Shown here in pieces: positions 33,998-43,028 of a DNA stretch of 64,000 nucleotides. Below the pieces are notes generated by a model that saw only the letters and a program-made list of their open reading frames with translations, searched no databases and had not been told where the DNA came from. Position 1 is the stretch's first letter. Each line of letters begins with the position of its first letter. Both the position numbers and the translations under genes were made by a program. The DNA comes from JBDWFY01 sp965275915 (GTDB lineage Bacteria; Pseudomonadota; Alphaproteobacteria; Rhizobiales; Stappiaceae), in contig CBDHYI010000005.1 of the NCBI GenBank assembly GCA_965275915.1, positions 248,001 through 312,000 on the forward strand, written 5' to 3'.

Positions 33998-35050
33998 TCA
34001 CCGGTCAGGCAACGGCATCCAATCAGGCGTTGCAACATCGGCGTGGGCGAACTGCGGCATCCTTGCCGCGAGTTCTTCCATGTTCTTGATGTCGAGTTCG
34101 TTCAACATCGCCTGAGTAATCAGGGTTGGCGGGACGATAACCGAGGCGCCCGGATTTTCACCGGCAAGCAACATCGCAAGCGCGCGAACACTGACTTCAC
34201 CCACAACGGCGGGGTTTGTCGCAGCTGTGGCGACCCAGGCACTGGCGGGCTCGCGCATGGCCGAAATATCCGCCGTTGAAACATCTGCGGAATAGATCTT
34301 GATCTGCTCGTTCAGACCGGCCTCATCCACGGCAATCTTTACGCCTTTGGCAAACTCGTCATAGGGCGCGAACATCACCGTAATATCGGGATTGGCCTGC
34401 AGCACCGAGCGCGCCTGGTTGGCATTTGAATTCGCAATCGGATTGTCCAGTGTCCCGAAGACAGCTTTCTCATTGATTCCGGGATATGTCTCTTTGAACT
34501 GACGCCAGGTTTCGTCCCGCCGGTCGAGCGGCGCGATGCCCGGAACATAGACATAGCCGGCCTTGAATTCCTCTCCATTGTCCTTGATCGCCTGCTCCAG
34601 CGCCAGACGGGCAAGGTCCCTGTCGGACTGCTCAACCTGCGGCACGGCTTCGTTTTCGACATTGACATCAAACGCCACAACCTTGATGCCCGCATCCAGC
34701 GCCCGCTGGACGGCGTCCTGCATTGACTCCGTCAAGCCATGCTGCACGACGATGCCGTCAACGCCGAGAGCGATCGCCTGATCGACCATATCGGCCTGCA
34801 GTGCCGCATCCTGGCGGCTGTCAAAGACACGCAGATCGACACCCAAGGCCTTGGCCTGTGCCTCGACACCGGAGAGATAGGCCTGAAAAAAGTCGCCGGT
34901 AGACAGATAGCGCACCAGAGCAATCTTGACATCCTCGGGCTTATCAAAAGGCGCGGGCTTGTCAGCGGCAAATGCCGGGGCGGAGATCAGCCCCGCCGCC
35001 ATAGCCAGAGTACCCGCAGCCTTCACAAGCAATCGACGATTGATCTTCAT
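33998..35050 (-). CDS. Sugar-type ABC transporter substrate-binding protein (RbsB/LsrB-like)
   Basis: 350 residues with an export leader carrying a double Arg (MKINRRLLVKAAGTLAMAAG, cut near AFA). The type I periplasmic fold shows VKIALVRYLSTGDFFQAYLS, VDGIVVQHGLTES and VVAFDVNVENEAVP. It is downstream of its permease and ATPase on the same strand and divergent from mtnK-mtnA; a 5-methylthioribose-like pentose ligand is inferred from that context only. Confidence 0.88.
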   Translation of the reverse strand: MKINRRLLVKAAGTLAMAAGLISAPAFAADKPAPFDKPEDVKIALVRYLSTGDFFQAYLSGVEAQAKALGVDLRVFDSRQDAALQADMVDQAIALGVDGIVVQHGLTESMQDAVQRALDAGIKVVAFDVNVENEAVPQVEQSDRDLARLALEQAIKDNGEEFKAGYVYVPGIAPLDRRDETWRQFKETYPGINEKAVFGTLDNPIANSNANQARSVLQANPDITVMFAPYDEFAKGVKIAVDEAGLNEQIKIYSADVSTADISAMREPASAWVATAATNPAVVGEVSVRALAMLLAGENPGASVIVPPTLITQAMLNELDIKNMEELAARMPQFAHADVATPDWMPLPDR

Positions 35051-35082
35051 TTTCCTTCCTCCCTTTTCATTCTTATGAATTC

Positions 35083-36180
35083 TCAGCCGCCGGATCTGCT
35101 CCGGCCCTGCGACAGGTAAAATGTGAAAACAAGTGCAACGACGAGCACCGCGCCTTTGACGAAATCCTGGGTGTAGTAGGGCACATTCATCATCGTCAGG
35201 CCCTGCAACAGGATGCCGACAAACAGCGCACCGATTGCGGTGCCGAAAGCATTGGGTTTTGCCGCGCCCAGCACGGCGTAACCGATCAGGGCCGCGGCCA
35301 CAGCATCAAGCAAAAGGTTGTTGCCCGAGGCGATATCTCCCCGGCCGAGCCGGGCCGCCATCAGGATGCCGCCTACAGAAGCCAGAACGCCGGAAATCAT
35401 ATAGGCGACAATTTTGTAGCGATTGACGTTGGTTCCGGCCAATGCGGCGGCTTTTTCGTTCGAGCCTATGGCATACATGAGCCGTCCGTGGCGGGTCAGC
35501 TCCAGGAACCCCCAGACCAATACGCCGATAGCGATCAGAAAAACGACCGAAACGGGCACAAGACGATCAAGGATAAAATCAAAGCGATAGCGGCCAAGTG
35601 CCAGAAATGCCTGCGAAAAGACACCGTTGGCGACCGATCCATCCGGCAGTGTCATACCGGTTGCGATCGATCGTCCTTCCGTCGGGATGCGTTGAAGCCC
35701 CACCAGCAGAAACATCATCCCCAGAGTTGCCAGCAGATCCGGCACCCGGGTTTTAACAATCAGCAATCCGTTGACCAGTCCGACGAACGCGCCCATGGCA
35801 AGGCATGCCATAACCGCAACAAAGGCATTCTGCTCCCAGATGACCATAACGTAGGCCGACAGCATGAGTGCCGATGTCGCCACGGCGCCGATGGAGAGGT
35901 CGAAACCGCCCACGACCAATGTGCAGGTGACACCCAGGGCCAGGATCCCGGTAATGGCAACCGACTGGAAGATGAACACGGCACTGATTGCGCTCATGAA
36001 TCCGCTTGCGAAAATGCTGAAAAACACGAGCAGGCCGACAAGGAGCGTCAGGAACCCGTAGCGGATCGCCAGGTCGATTTTATCCAGGCGTGGCGACGCA
36101 TGCGTTACCGGCACATTCTGAACCTGTTCTGAAGGATCACGCGGCATCAGTCTTCCGTTCTGTTCAAAATCCGCCATCAC
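35083..36180 (-). CDS. Sugar-type ABC transporter permease (RbsC-like)
   Basis: 365 residues, about ten membrane segments after a polar N-terminus of 40 residues. Family motifs: VVGGFDLSIGAVATSALML, GLLIVKTRVPDLLATLGMM, the coupling loop AIGSNEKAAALAGTNVNRYK, and AVLGAAKPNAFGTAIGAL. Start overlaps the ATPase stop by 4 nt. Confidence 0.9.
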   Translation of the reverse strand: MMADFEQNGRLMPRDPSEQVQNVPVTHASPRLDKIDLAIRYGFLTLLVGLLVFFSIFASGFMSAISAVFIFQSVAITGILALGVTCTLVVGGFDLSIGAVATSALMLSAYVMVIWEQNAFVAVMACLAMGAFVGLVNGLLIVKTRVPDLLATLGMMFLLVGLQRIPTEGRSIATGMTLPDGSVANGVFSQAFLALGRYRFDFILDRLVPVSVVFLIAIGVLVWGFLELTRHGRLMYAIGSNEKAAALAGTNVNRYKIVAYMISGVLASVGGILMAARLGRGDIASGNNLLLDAVAAALIGYAVLGAAKPNAFGTAIGALFVGILLQGLTMMNVPYYTQDFVKGAVLVVALVFTFYLSQGRSRSGG

Positions 36181-37694
36181 CTTAGCCCGGCGGCGGGATT
36201 AAGCCCCTGCCCCGCCACCTGGGACAAAACGGGACCGATATCGATATTTTCATTGCGATGATCACCGACAACGCTATGAGCACTCATCACGACAATCCGG
36301 TCTGCGATTTCCAGGGCTTCATCCAGTTCCGCAACCATGACGACCGTTGCCCTGTCCGCGGCTGTTTCCCTTATCTTCTGTCCTATGTCTCGCCGGGCCC
36401 TGATATCGACACCCTGGAAAGGCTCATCCAGAACGAGAAGTTTGCAGGCCTCCGACAGCCAGCGGGCAACCATAACTTTCTGCTGATTGCCGCCGGAAAG
36501 ATTGCCGATCGGATCGCGTTCGGATTGGCAGACAATGCCGAGATTTTCGATCATATGCCGCGTCATCGCCTGTATTCTCGAGCGGTTCAGGAAAGACAGC
36601 GCGGAGTAGTTGGCAAGAAACGGCAACACAGTATTGCCGGAGATATCGAAGTCGCCGATCACCGCATTGGATGCCCGGTCCTTCGGACACAAAAACACGC
36701 CGGCCTCAATCGCAGCTTCAGGGCTCGCCGGTGCATAATCGGCTCCCGCCAGTTGTATCGTGCCGGAACGGGGCTGGGCGATGCCGAAAAGTATCTCGGC
36801 CAGCTGCGATTTTCCGCTGCCGACCAAACCGGTTATTGCGATAACTTCACCCTTGCGGAACTCCAGGGAAAATGGCGCAGAAGCTGTGTTGAGCTGAAAG
36901 TCCTTCAGAGAGAGAACCGGCACGCCGGCTTCCGGAATGCGAAGGTGCACATCTGTCATCTTGTGGCCGAGCATAGCCTGCACGGCGCCTTCATAGTCAA
37001 GCGGCTCGGACTCGAAGGTCCCCGAGATCTGCCCATCCCGCATTGAGATGATCCGGTCTGCAATCCGGCGAATATCGGACATGCGGTGCGAGATATACAA
37101 GATCCCGACACCCTCGTCGCGAAAACGGTCAATCAATCCGAACAGCCGGTCCGCCTCGGCGGCCGACAAAGACGATGTCGGCTCATCGAGTATGAGAAGA
37201 CGGGGGCGGTGCGCCATCGCCCTTGCAATGGCGACCAACTGACGATCCGCGAGGCTGAGATCGGAAATCGACGCGGATACATCGACATCAAGCCCAATGG
37301 ATGCCGCCACATCCCGCGCCTGCCGGCGAATTTGCCGGCTCTTAAGAAAAAAGCCGCCACCTGGCTCCGCCAGGCGATCGAGCATGAGATTGGAAGCGAC
37401 ATCCAGGTCCGGGATAACGCCGTCATTGATGCTCTGATGCACGGTAACAACACCGGACCGCATAGCCTGGGCCGGCGTATCCGGGTCATAACGGTCTCCA
37501 AGAAGTGTAATCTCACCGGCATCTGCGGCATGCACACCGCTCAGGATTTTCACCAGAGTGGACTTGCCCGCTCCGTTCGCTCCCATCAGCACGGTGACCC
37601 GTCCTTTAGGCACAGACATATCGATTCCCTTCAACACGATATTGCGCCCGAAGGACTTCCGCACACCGGCGATGACGGCTGCTGCCGACTGCAT
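36177..37694 (-). CDS. Sugar-type ABC transporter ATPase with two ATP-binding domains (RbsA-like)
   Basis: About 505 residues. First domain: Walker A GANGAGKSTLVKIL, LSLADRQLVAIARAM, LLILDEPTSSLS. Second domain: GLVGSGKSQLAEILFG, NLSGGNQQKVMVARWL, LLVLDEPFQGVDIRAR. The frame opens at 37757, but the ATG at 37694 (MQSAAAVIAG) follows GGGAGGCATATGAC. It is the first gene of its operon, divergent from mtnK. Confidence 0.92.
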   Translation of the reverse strand: MQSAAAVIAGVRKSFGRNIVLKGIDMSVPKGRVTVLMGANGAGKSTLVKILSGVHAADAGEITLLGDRYDPDTPAQAMRSGVVTVHQSINDGVIPDLDVASNLMLDRLAEPGGGFFLKSRQIRRQARDVAASIGLDVDVSASISDLSLADRQLVAIARAMAHRPRLLILDEPTSSLSAAEADRLFGLIDRFRDEGVGILYISHRMSDIRRIADRIISMRDGQISGTFESEPLDYEGAVQAMLGHKMTDVHLRIPEAGVPVLSLKDFQLNTASAPFSLEFRKGEVIAITGLVGSGKSQLAEILFGIAQPRSGTIQLAGADYAPASPEAAIEAGVFLCPKDRASNAVIGDFDISGNTVLPFLANYSALSFLNRSRIQAMTRHMIENLGIVCQSERDPIGNLSGGNQQKVMVARWLSEACKLLVLDEPFQGVDIRARRDIGQKIRETAADRATVVMVAELDEALEIADRIVVMSAHSVVGDHRNENIDIGPVLSQVAGQGLNPAAGLR

Positions 37695-37727
37695 GTCATA
37701 TGCCTCCCTGACATGATAAAAAATTAG

Positions 37728-37777
37728 GACTTTGCAAAAGTCAAGGGCAGTTGACAATTGAGCGCATTACCTCAATT
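37728..37777. promoter_or_regulatory. Divergent promoter with two palindromes between ABC importer and mtnK
   Basis: Two dyads are present: GACTTT-GCA-AAAGTC (37728-37742) and AATTGAG-N8-CTCAATT (37756-37777). They lie in the 179-bp gap between the divergent operons and could be operators for the SorC-type regulator encoded downstream or an unidentified factor. No binding is demonstrated. Confidence 0.45.
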
Positions 37778-37873
37778 CTGATACCGGGCTGACGCGCCGG
37801 AAAACAACCGTCCGGCTGGCCGGCGGTTGCACATCCGCACCTGCATTGCACAAAAATACGAGGGAGGCAGGCC

Positions 37874-39151
37874 ATGGATAATAAATCAGATGCTTATGCT
37901 CCGCTGACGGTGGAAACGCTTCCTGAGCGTCTTCGTCCGATCGAAGGCGCCTGCTCAAAACTCGGCGCAAACACGGAAAACTGGCAAACCCGCGAAGTCG
38001 GAGACGGCAATCTCAATCTGGTCTTTATCGTTGAAAGCCCGCAAGGCAGCATCGTCGTCAAACAAGCCTTGCCGTATGTCCGCCTGGTCGGAGACAGCTG
38101 GCCCCTCCCCTTGAGACGGGCGTTTTTCGAATATCATGCCCTGACACGACAGGCTGCGAGGGACCCCGGCCGGGTCCCGGAGATCTTCCATTTCGATGAA
38201 GATCAGGCGCTGATCATCATGGAGCACCTGACGCCGCACGTCATCCTCAGAAATCGACTGATCAACGGACAACGGACCGAACATCTTGGAGAGCATCTTG
38301 GCCGGTTCTGTGCCCGGACTCTGTTCAGGGGCTCGGACCTTCACATGAAGGCTGCGGAACGCAAACGCGATCTGGCCCTGTTTGCCGACAATATCGAGCT
38401 GTGCGACATCACCGAAAATCTGGTCTTTACCGATCCCTATTTTGAAGCGGAAATGAACCGCCATACGACGCCGCAACTTGATCCGCTGGTCGCGCGCCTG
38501 CGCGCCGACATCAACCTCAAAGTCGAAGTGCAGCATCTGAAACGGGCTTTTTGCTCCAATGCCGAAACGCTGCTGCACGGCGACCTCCACACCGGCTCCG
38601 TAATGGTAACGGATACCGACACGAAAGTAATCGATCCGGAATTCGCATTTTACGGCCCGATGGGCTTTGACGTCGGAATGCTGATCTCCAATTTCCTGAT
38701 GTCATATTATTCGCAGCCGGCCCACAGCGATAAGCCGGGAGACCGAAACCTGTTTCAGGAATGGATCCTGGCCCAGGTTGCCGACGTCTGGTCCAGCTTT
38801 GCCAAGGAATTCACGATATTGTGGCGGACAGAGCGAAGCGGTATTCTTTATGCAGCCGACCTGTATGAAAAACAGAACGATCCCATGGCGTCGGAACACG
38901 CCCTGGGCCAGGTACTTCATCAGATCTGGACGGACGCGATGGGCATCTGCGGTATCGAAATGCACCGACGCATTCTGGGGCTGGCCCACAATGCCGATTT
39001 TGAGAACATTGAAGATCCGGACTCAAGGGCAGCCTGCGAAGCCCGCACGTTGGTGCTGGGCAGGCAATTGGTTTTGAACCGTCACAAAATCGTCGGGATC
39101 GGACATCTGTTCGATCTGACGCGGCACATTCACCAGGAGGACATGCTGTGA
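37874..39151 (+). CDS. mtnK: S-methyl-5-thioribose kinase
   Basis: 425 residues of the MtnK family, an APH-like kinase that phosphorylates 5-methylthioribose at C1. Visible: EVGDGNLNLVFIV (nucleotide loop), VVKQALPYVRLVGDSWPL (typical MtnK segment), LLHGDLHTGSVMV (catalytic loop with HGDLH) and VIDPEFAFYGPMGFDVG. Start follows GGGAGGCAGGCC. The stop overlaps mtnA. Confidence 0.93.
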   Translation: MDNKSDAYAPLTVETLPERLRPIEGACSKLGANTENWQTREVGDGNLNLVFIVESPQGSIVVKQALPYVRLVGDSWPLPLRRAFFEYHALTRQAARDPGRVPEIFHFDEDQALIIMEHLTPHVILRNRLINGQRTEHLGEHLGRFCARTLFRGSDLHMKAAERKRDLALFADNIELCDITENLVFTDPYFEAEMNRHTTPQLDPLVARLRADINLKVEVQHLKRAFCSNAETLLHGDLHTGSVMVTDTDTKVIDPEFAFYGPMGFDVGMLISNFLMSYYSQPAHSDKPGDRNLFQEWILAQVADVWSSFAKEFTILWRTERSGILYAADLYEKQNDPMASEHALGQVLHQIWTDAMGICGIEMHRRILGLAHNADFENIEDPDSRAACEARTLVLGRQLVLNRHKIVGIGHLFDLTRHIHQEDML

Positions 39152-40248
39152 ACGTTGAAGGGACGCATTACCGGTCGATCTGGTACGATGAGGATGATCA
39201 AACCGTTCGGATCATCGACCAACGCTGGCTTCCGCATGAATTCCGGATTGTGCCTCTGAGATCGAGGGAAGACTATGCAGCTGCCATCCGGGACATGTGG
39301 GTACGCGGTGCGCCTCTGATCGGCGCTACGGCTGCCTACGGCATTGCGGACGAAATGCGCCGCGACCCGTCCGACCGCGCGCTCGGCGAAGTCTGGGAAA
39401 TTCTGCATCAGACCCGCCCCACTGCGATTAACTTGCGCTGGGCGCTCAATGAAATGCGCAATCTCCTCCTGCCGCTTCCGCTTGAAGACCGTGCCGCGGC
39501 AGCCTTTCGCCGTGCGGCGGAGATTTGCGATGAGGATGTCGAAAACAACCGCCGGATCGGGCTGAACGGGTTGGAACTGGTCAAAGCGATTGCACAAAAC
39601 AAGCCGGCGGGCGAGCCTGTCCGTATCCTGACCCATTGTAATGCCGGATGGCTGGCGACCGTCGACTGGGGAACGGCGACCTCACCGATTTACCACGCCA
39701 TGGAAGCCGGAATTCCGGTCCATGTTTTTGTCGACGAAACCCGCCCCAGAAACCAGGGCGCCCATCTCACGGCATGGGAAATGAACGGTCACGGCGTACC
39801 CCATGACCTCATCGTCGACAATGCCGGCGGCCATCTGATGCAACAGGGCATGGTGGATATGGTCATCGTCGGTACCGACCGGACCACAGCTGACGGCGAT
39901 GTCTGCAACAAGATCGGCACCTATCTCAAGGCGCTGGCCGCCAGGGACAACAATGTTCCGTTCTATGTGGCCCTGCCCTCACCGACCGTCGACTGGACGG
40001 TGCGTGACGGGTTGCGCGAAATCCCGATTGAAGAGCGGAACCCTGAGGAAGTCACCAGAGTGTGGGGCAAGCTCGACGACGGAACCATCACGCAGGTTCA
40101 GATTTCACCGGACGGGACGCCGGGGTGCAATCCGGCTTTCGACGTAACGCCTGCACGGCTGGTGACCGGCTTGATTACCGAGCGGGGGATTTGCGAAGCA
40201 TCCGGTACCGGCTTGGCAGAGCTGTTCCCGGACAAACTCAGCGCCTAG
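39148..40248 (+). CDS. mtnA: S-methyl-5-thioribose-1-phosphate isomerase
   Basis: 366 residues of the eIF2B-like MtnA family. Motifs: IRDMWVRGAPLIGATAAYG, NLRWALNEM, LTHCNAGWLATVDWGTATSP (catalytic Cys), VFVDETRPRNQGA, VDMVIVGTDRTTADGDVCNK (catalytic Asp) and CNPAFDVTPARLVTGLITE. It uses a GTG start coupled to mtnK. The later salvage genes mtnB, mtnC and mtnD are absent from this window. Confidence 0.94.
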   Translation: MNVEGTHYRSIWYDEDDQTVRIIDQRWLPHEFRIVPLRSREDYAAAIRDMWVRGAPLIGATAAYGIADEMRRDPSDRALGEVWEILHQTRPTAINLRWALNEMRNLLLPLPLEDRAAAAFRRAAEICDEDVENNRRIGLNGLELVKAIAQNKPAGEPVRILTHCNAGWLATVDWGTATSPIYHAMEAGIPVHVFVDETRPRNQGAHLTAWEMNGHGVPHDLIVDNAGGHLMQQGMVDMVIVGTDRTTADGDVCNKIGTYLKALAARDNNVPFYVALPSPTVDWTVRDGLREIPIEERNPEEVTRVWGKLDDGTITQVQISPDGTPGCNPAFDVTPARLVTGLITERGICEASGTGLAELFPDKLSA

Positions 40249-40287
40249 AGCGAGTTGTGATCAGATGGTCCCCTGTCGCTCACACCG

Positions 40288-41268
40288 TCAGGCGGTTTTC
40301 AGCATCCGTTCTGCTGTGCGGCGGGACGTCACGACATGGGTGACATATCCTCCGCGGATGGCCGCAAGCATCGGTCCGACTTTGTCTTTTCCGACCGAGA
40401 CCAGGAGACCGACATCAAGACCGATCATCGTGTCAAGATCCACACCGATCATCCGGTCGTTGAGCCGGCCTTTTATCGGCTTGCCGGCCTGATCGATAAA
40501 CTGTCCGCAGAGAACGCCCGCTGCGCCCTTGTCGATATAGTGCCGCAGGTCTTCCCGGGTCGCAACGCCACTGCTGACAACATGACTGTTCGGCTGAATT
40601 GAACCGGCTGCGAAGAGCGTCTTGTTGCACTTGTTGACCGCCTCCAATTGCGCCTTGATCAGCGGCTCTTCCCTGAGCTGCGCCGCCAGATCGGGGCTGC
40701 TGAGCAAGGCGGGTGCATGCAAATTGATGCAGCGGGCGGACAGCCTCTGCGCCAGGTGGGCGGAGCAGATTTCGGCAGTGAATCCGTAAGGTGTCGCCAT
40801 CGAACCGACCAATTGCAGAACCGAGATGTTCTGGGTGCGCACAGGTGGCATCGTCTCGGCAACCGTATAAATGGTCTGCCCCCAGGCAACACCAAGGCGA
40901 TCACCGGACTGCAGCAGGGACGGCAGCCACTCGCCCGCCCCCCGTGCGACACGCGTCAGGGAAGCGGTAATGTCCTGACCGTCAGGCACAATGTAAGCGT
41001 CGGCCAGCGCAAATCGCTCCTTCAGGGCGATGGATGTCTGATGATTGACGAATGCCTCGTCAGCCAGGGTAATCCGCACATAGCCCCGATCCCGGGCACC
41101 TTGCAAATAGTTGACGACGGTCGGGCGGGACACATTCAGTCTTCGCGCAATCTCATTCTGGTTCTGGCCTTCATGATAATAAAGCCAGGCAGCCTCTATG
41201 ATCGCATCTTCCGCCGCGCTCCGGCCCCCGGACCGGCGGCGTCCCTGTTTACTCTGATCTGTCTCCAT
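40288..41268 (-). CDS. SorC-family sugar-binding transcriptional regulator
   Basis: About 326 residues. HTH near residues 28-60 (GQNQNEIARRLNVSRPTVVN), followed by the SorC sugar-phosphate-binding domain (DRLGVAWGQTIYTVAETM; LQLVGSM; AAGVLCGQFIDQAGKP). The frame opens at a TTG at 41283, but the ATG at 41268 (METDQSKQG) is more plausible and leaves an inverted repeat just upstream. It converges on mtnA and probably senses a phosphorylated pentose made by MtnK/MtnA. Confidence 0.88.
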   Translation of the reverse strand: METDQSKQGRRRSGGRSAAEDAIIEAAWLYYHEGQNQNEIARRLNVSRPTVVNYLQGARDRGYVRITLADEAFVNHQTSIALKERFALADAYIVPDGQDITASLTRVARGAGEWLPSLLQSGDRLGVAWGQTIYTVAETMPPVRTQNISVLQLVGSMATPYGFTAEICSAHLAQRLSARCINLHAPALLSSPDLAAQLREEPLIKAQLEAVNKCNKTLFAAGSIQPNSHVVSSGVATREDLRHYIDKGAAGVLCGQFIDQAGKPIKGRLNDRMIGVDLDTMIGLDVGLLVSVGKDKVGPMLAAIRGGYVTHVVTSRRTAERMLKTA

Positions 41269-41277
41269 CTTGATATA

Positions 41278-41302
41278 TGACAAAATGTTCTGACATTTGT
41301 CA
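41278..41302. promoter_or_regulatory. Inverted repeat before the SorC gene
   Basis: TGACAAA (41278-41284) and TTTGTCA (41296-41302) form a dyad spaced by 11 bp, with an extra TGACA inside. It begins 10 bp before the preferred ATG, a position fit for autoregulation. Confidence 0.5.
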
Positions 41303-41326
41303 AAACAGACGGCAACCAGCCCTCAC

Positions 41327-41354
41327 CTAGGGTATGGACCCATAAATATCCTAG
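41327..41354 (+). repeat. Repeat copy B of a TAG-stop-associated element
   Basis: Starts CTAGGGTATGGACCCATAAA and ends with CCTAG at 41350-41354, so the whole is a near-palindrome (CTAGGGTAT against ATATCCTAG). On the minus strand its last CTAG supplies the TAG stop of mttB. Shares YTAGGGTNNGGACNCATA with copies A and C. Confidence 0.65.
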
Positions 41355-42895
41355 ACATGAATCCTGAAGGCCTGCCGTATCGCTGCATCTGTTGCGGGCT
41401 CAAACAAGGGCTTTTTCGAACTCTCCAGAATTTCGTTTTTTCGTTCAGCAGCGCGCGCAACAAGGTCGGACTTTCCAAGCTCCGCCCAGGCTGTCGGGCT
41501 CAATCGATCGCTGTGTTCAGGATAAACATATTCGCTCTGCATCAATGCCAAGGTCTGGTCGCTTCCAAGATAATGGCCCGGCCCCTCAAGGCAGACCTGC
41601 TTCATAGCCTCGATGCTCAGGCTGTCTTCCGTCACCTCTATCCCCCTGACGCACCGGAGCACCTGCCCGAGCATGTCATTGCCGAGAATGAGGGATTCCA
41701 TGCAAAATCCCAGAAGGGACGCATGCATTCCGGCGGCCTCATAGACCATGTTGAGGCCGCTTAAACCTGCCATGACATTGGACATGGCCTGCTCCCAACC
41801 GGCCTGCATATCAGGCAATTTGGAATCGGCAATCCCGGCCGCTGCGCCGCCGGGCAATCCGTAGAACTGATGCATCTGAGCACAGCCGGCGGAAAGCAGC
41901 GCCTGCTCCCCGGAGCCGCCCGACATCGCGCCGGTCCTGAGATCGGAGACAAACGGCCATGTTCCGAACACCGCCGGATGGCCGGGACTGACCGCGTTCA
42001 CATAGACCAGACCGGCAAGACACTCCGCAACGGCCTGAACGATCGCGGTTGCAAGATAAGCCGGTGCCGTCGCCCCTGCCTGTCCGGCCGAAAGAAGCAA
42101 CACCGGCATTCCACCGCGAATGCAATCTTCCATCACGATGCAGCTTTCCTCGGCGAATTTCATCGGCGGCACGACGAAACAGTTCGTGTTGGAAACAAAG
42201 GGGCGTGCGCGCCACCTGTCCTCGCCGCCGGCAATCATGTGAAGGAGGTCAAAACACCCTTTCACATGTGAGGGATCCGAGATGCTCGTTCCGACATGTT
42301 TTGTCGTGCCGGCGCAGGACGCATACAGGGTGTTGATATCCATCTCGTAATTGTCGCTGATGTCCCTCGCCACAAGTGCACGCTGGAAGAAATGGACGTT
42401 GTCAAGCTGTTGAGTGATCCGGGCAGCCACGTAAAGATCGTGAATGGTTGAATCCCGGTATTCCCGCGTCAGCGGGTCGACAACATGCACGGCAGCGCCT
42501 GCGGTTCCAAAATGGACCCGTGTGCCCGACAGCTTGAGATCATGGGCCGGGTCGCGGCCGTGTAAAGTGATGTCGCGCGCCGCGACGGCCAGCATATCCT
42601 CAACCAGCGCCCGCGGATATCGCAAACGTCCGTCCGCACCCAGCTCCGCTCCCGCGTTGACCATCGCTTCAACCCCGGAGGGCGGCGCATCGGCAAGCCC
42701 GATTGTCTCAAGCGCATCGAGAGCGGCGCGATGAATCTTCCGGACATCGTCATCACTCAGCGGCTTATAGGTTCCGCCGCTCAGGCCGGGCCGGACAGGG
42801 CGCAGGTCTTCCGCCAGCGGCGCTCTCCGAACGGCGATGCGTCCCGCCCGGCCGCCACTGCGCCGGCCCCGCCGTTCCTGTTCCTGAATCGCCAT
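41351..42895 (-). CDS. MttB-family (trimethylamine methyltransferase-like) corrinoid methyltransferase
   Basis: 514 residues with no in-frame amber codon, so it is a non-pyrrolysine member of the MttB superfamily. These enzymes demethylate quaternary amines such as glycine betaine, carnitine or proline betaine with a corrinoid protein. Segments seen: LEAIG-like LDALETIGLADAPPSG, VHFGTAGAAVHVVDPLT, TSISDPSHVKGCFDLLHMI, and the long glycine-rich barrel (SGLNMVYEAAGMHASLLG). The basic N-terminus (about 25 residues) is unusual. Start follows CAGGAGGACACG. No corrinoid protein gene is nearby. Confidence 0.88.
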   Translation of the reverse strand: MAIQEQERRGRRSGGRAGRIAVRRAPLAEDLRPVRPGLSGGTYKPLSDDDVRKIHRAALDALETIGLADAPPSGVEAMVNAGAELGADGRLRYPRALVEDMLAVAARDITLHGRDPAHDLKLSGTRVHFGTAGAAVHVVDPLTREYRDSTIHDLYVAARITQQLDNVHFFQRALVARDISDNYEMDINTLYASCAGTTKHVGTSISDPSHVKGCFDLLHMIAGGEDRWRARPFVSNTNCFVVPPMKFAEESCIVMEDCIRGGMPVLLLSAGQAGATAPAYLATAIVQAVAECLAGLVYVNAVSPGHPAVFGTWPFVSDLRTGAMSGGSGEQALLSAGCAQMHQFYGLPGGAAAGIADSKLPDMQAGWEQAMSNVMAGLSGLNMVYEAAGMHASLLGFCMESLILGNDMLGQVLRCVRGIEVTEDSLSIEAMKQVCLEGPGHYLGSDQTLALMQSEYVYPEHSDRLSPTAWAELGKSDLVARAAERKNEILESSKKPLFEPATDAAIRQAFRIHV

Positions 42896-42978
42896 CGTGT
42901 CCTCCTGAGATCACACCTCGCTCCGATGGATTATCTCTCGAACCGTCGCATTATTGAATTCATGATACTGGTGTTTAT

Positions 42979-42997
42979 TAATCGAAATTATCGATTA
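42979..42997. promoter_or_regulatory. LysR-type operator between mttB and lysR
   Basis: TAATCGA-AATTA-TCGATTA is a perfect 7-bp dyad in the 133-bp divergent gap, 31 bp before the lysR ATG. It contains T-N11-A pairs as expected for LysR-type regulator sites. It probably controls both divergent genes. Confidence 0.65.
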
Positions 42998-43028
42998 GTA
43001 TGACGCGATCAGATTTGGAAATCAGACC

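Noticed and set aside
41351..42895. Pyrrolysine-containing trimethylamine methyltransferase
   Set aside because: The gene has no in-frame TAG before its end, so it is the non-pyrrolysine type.
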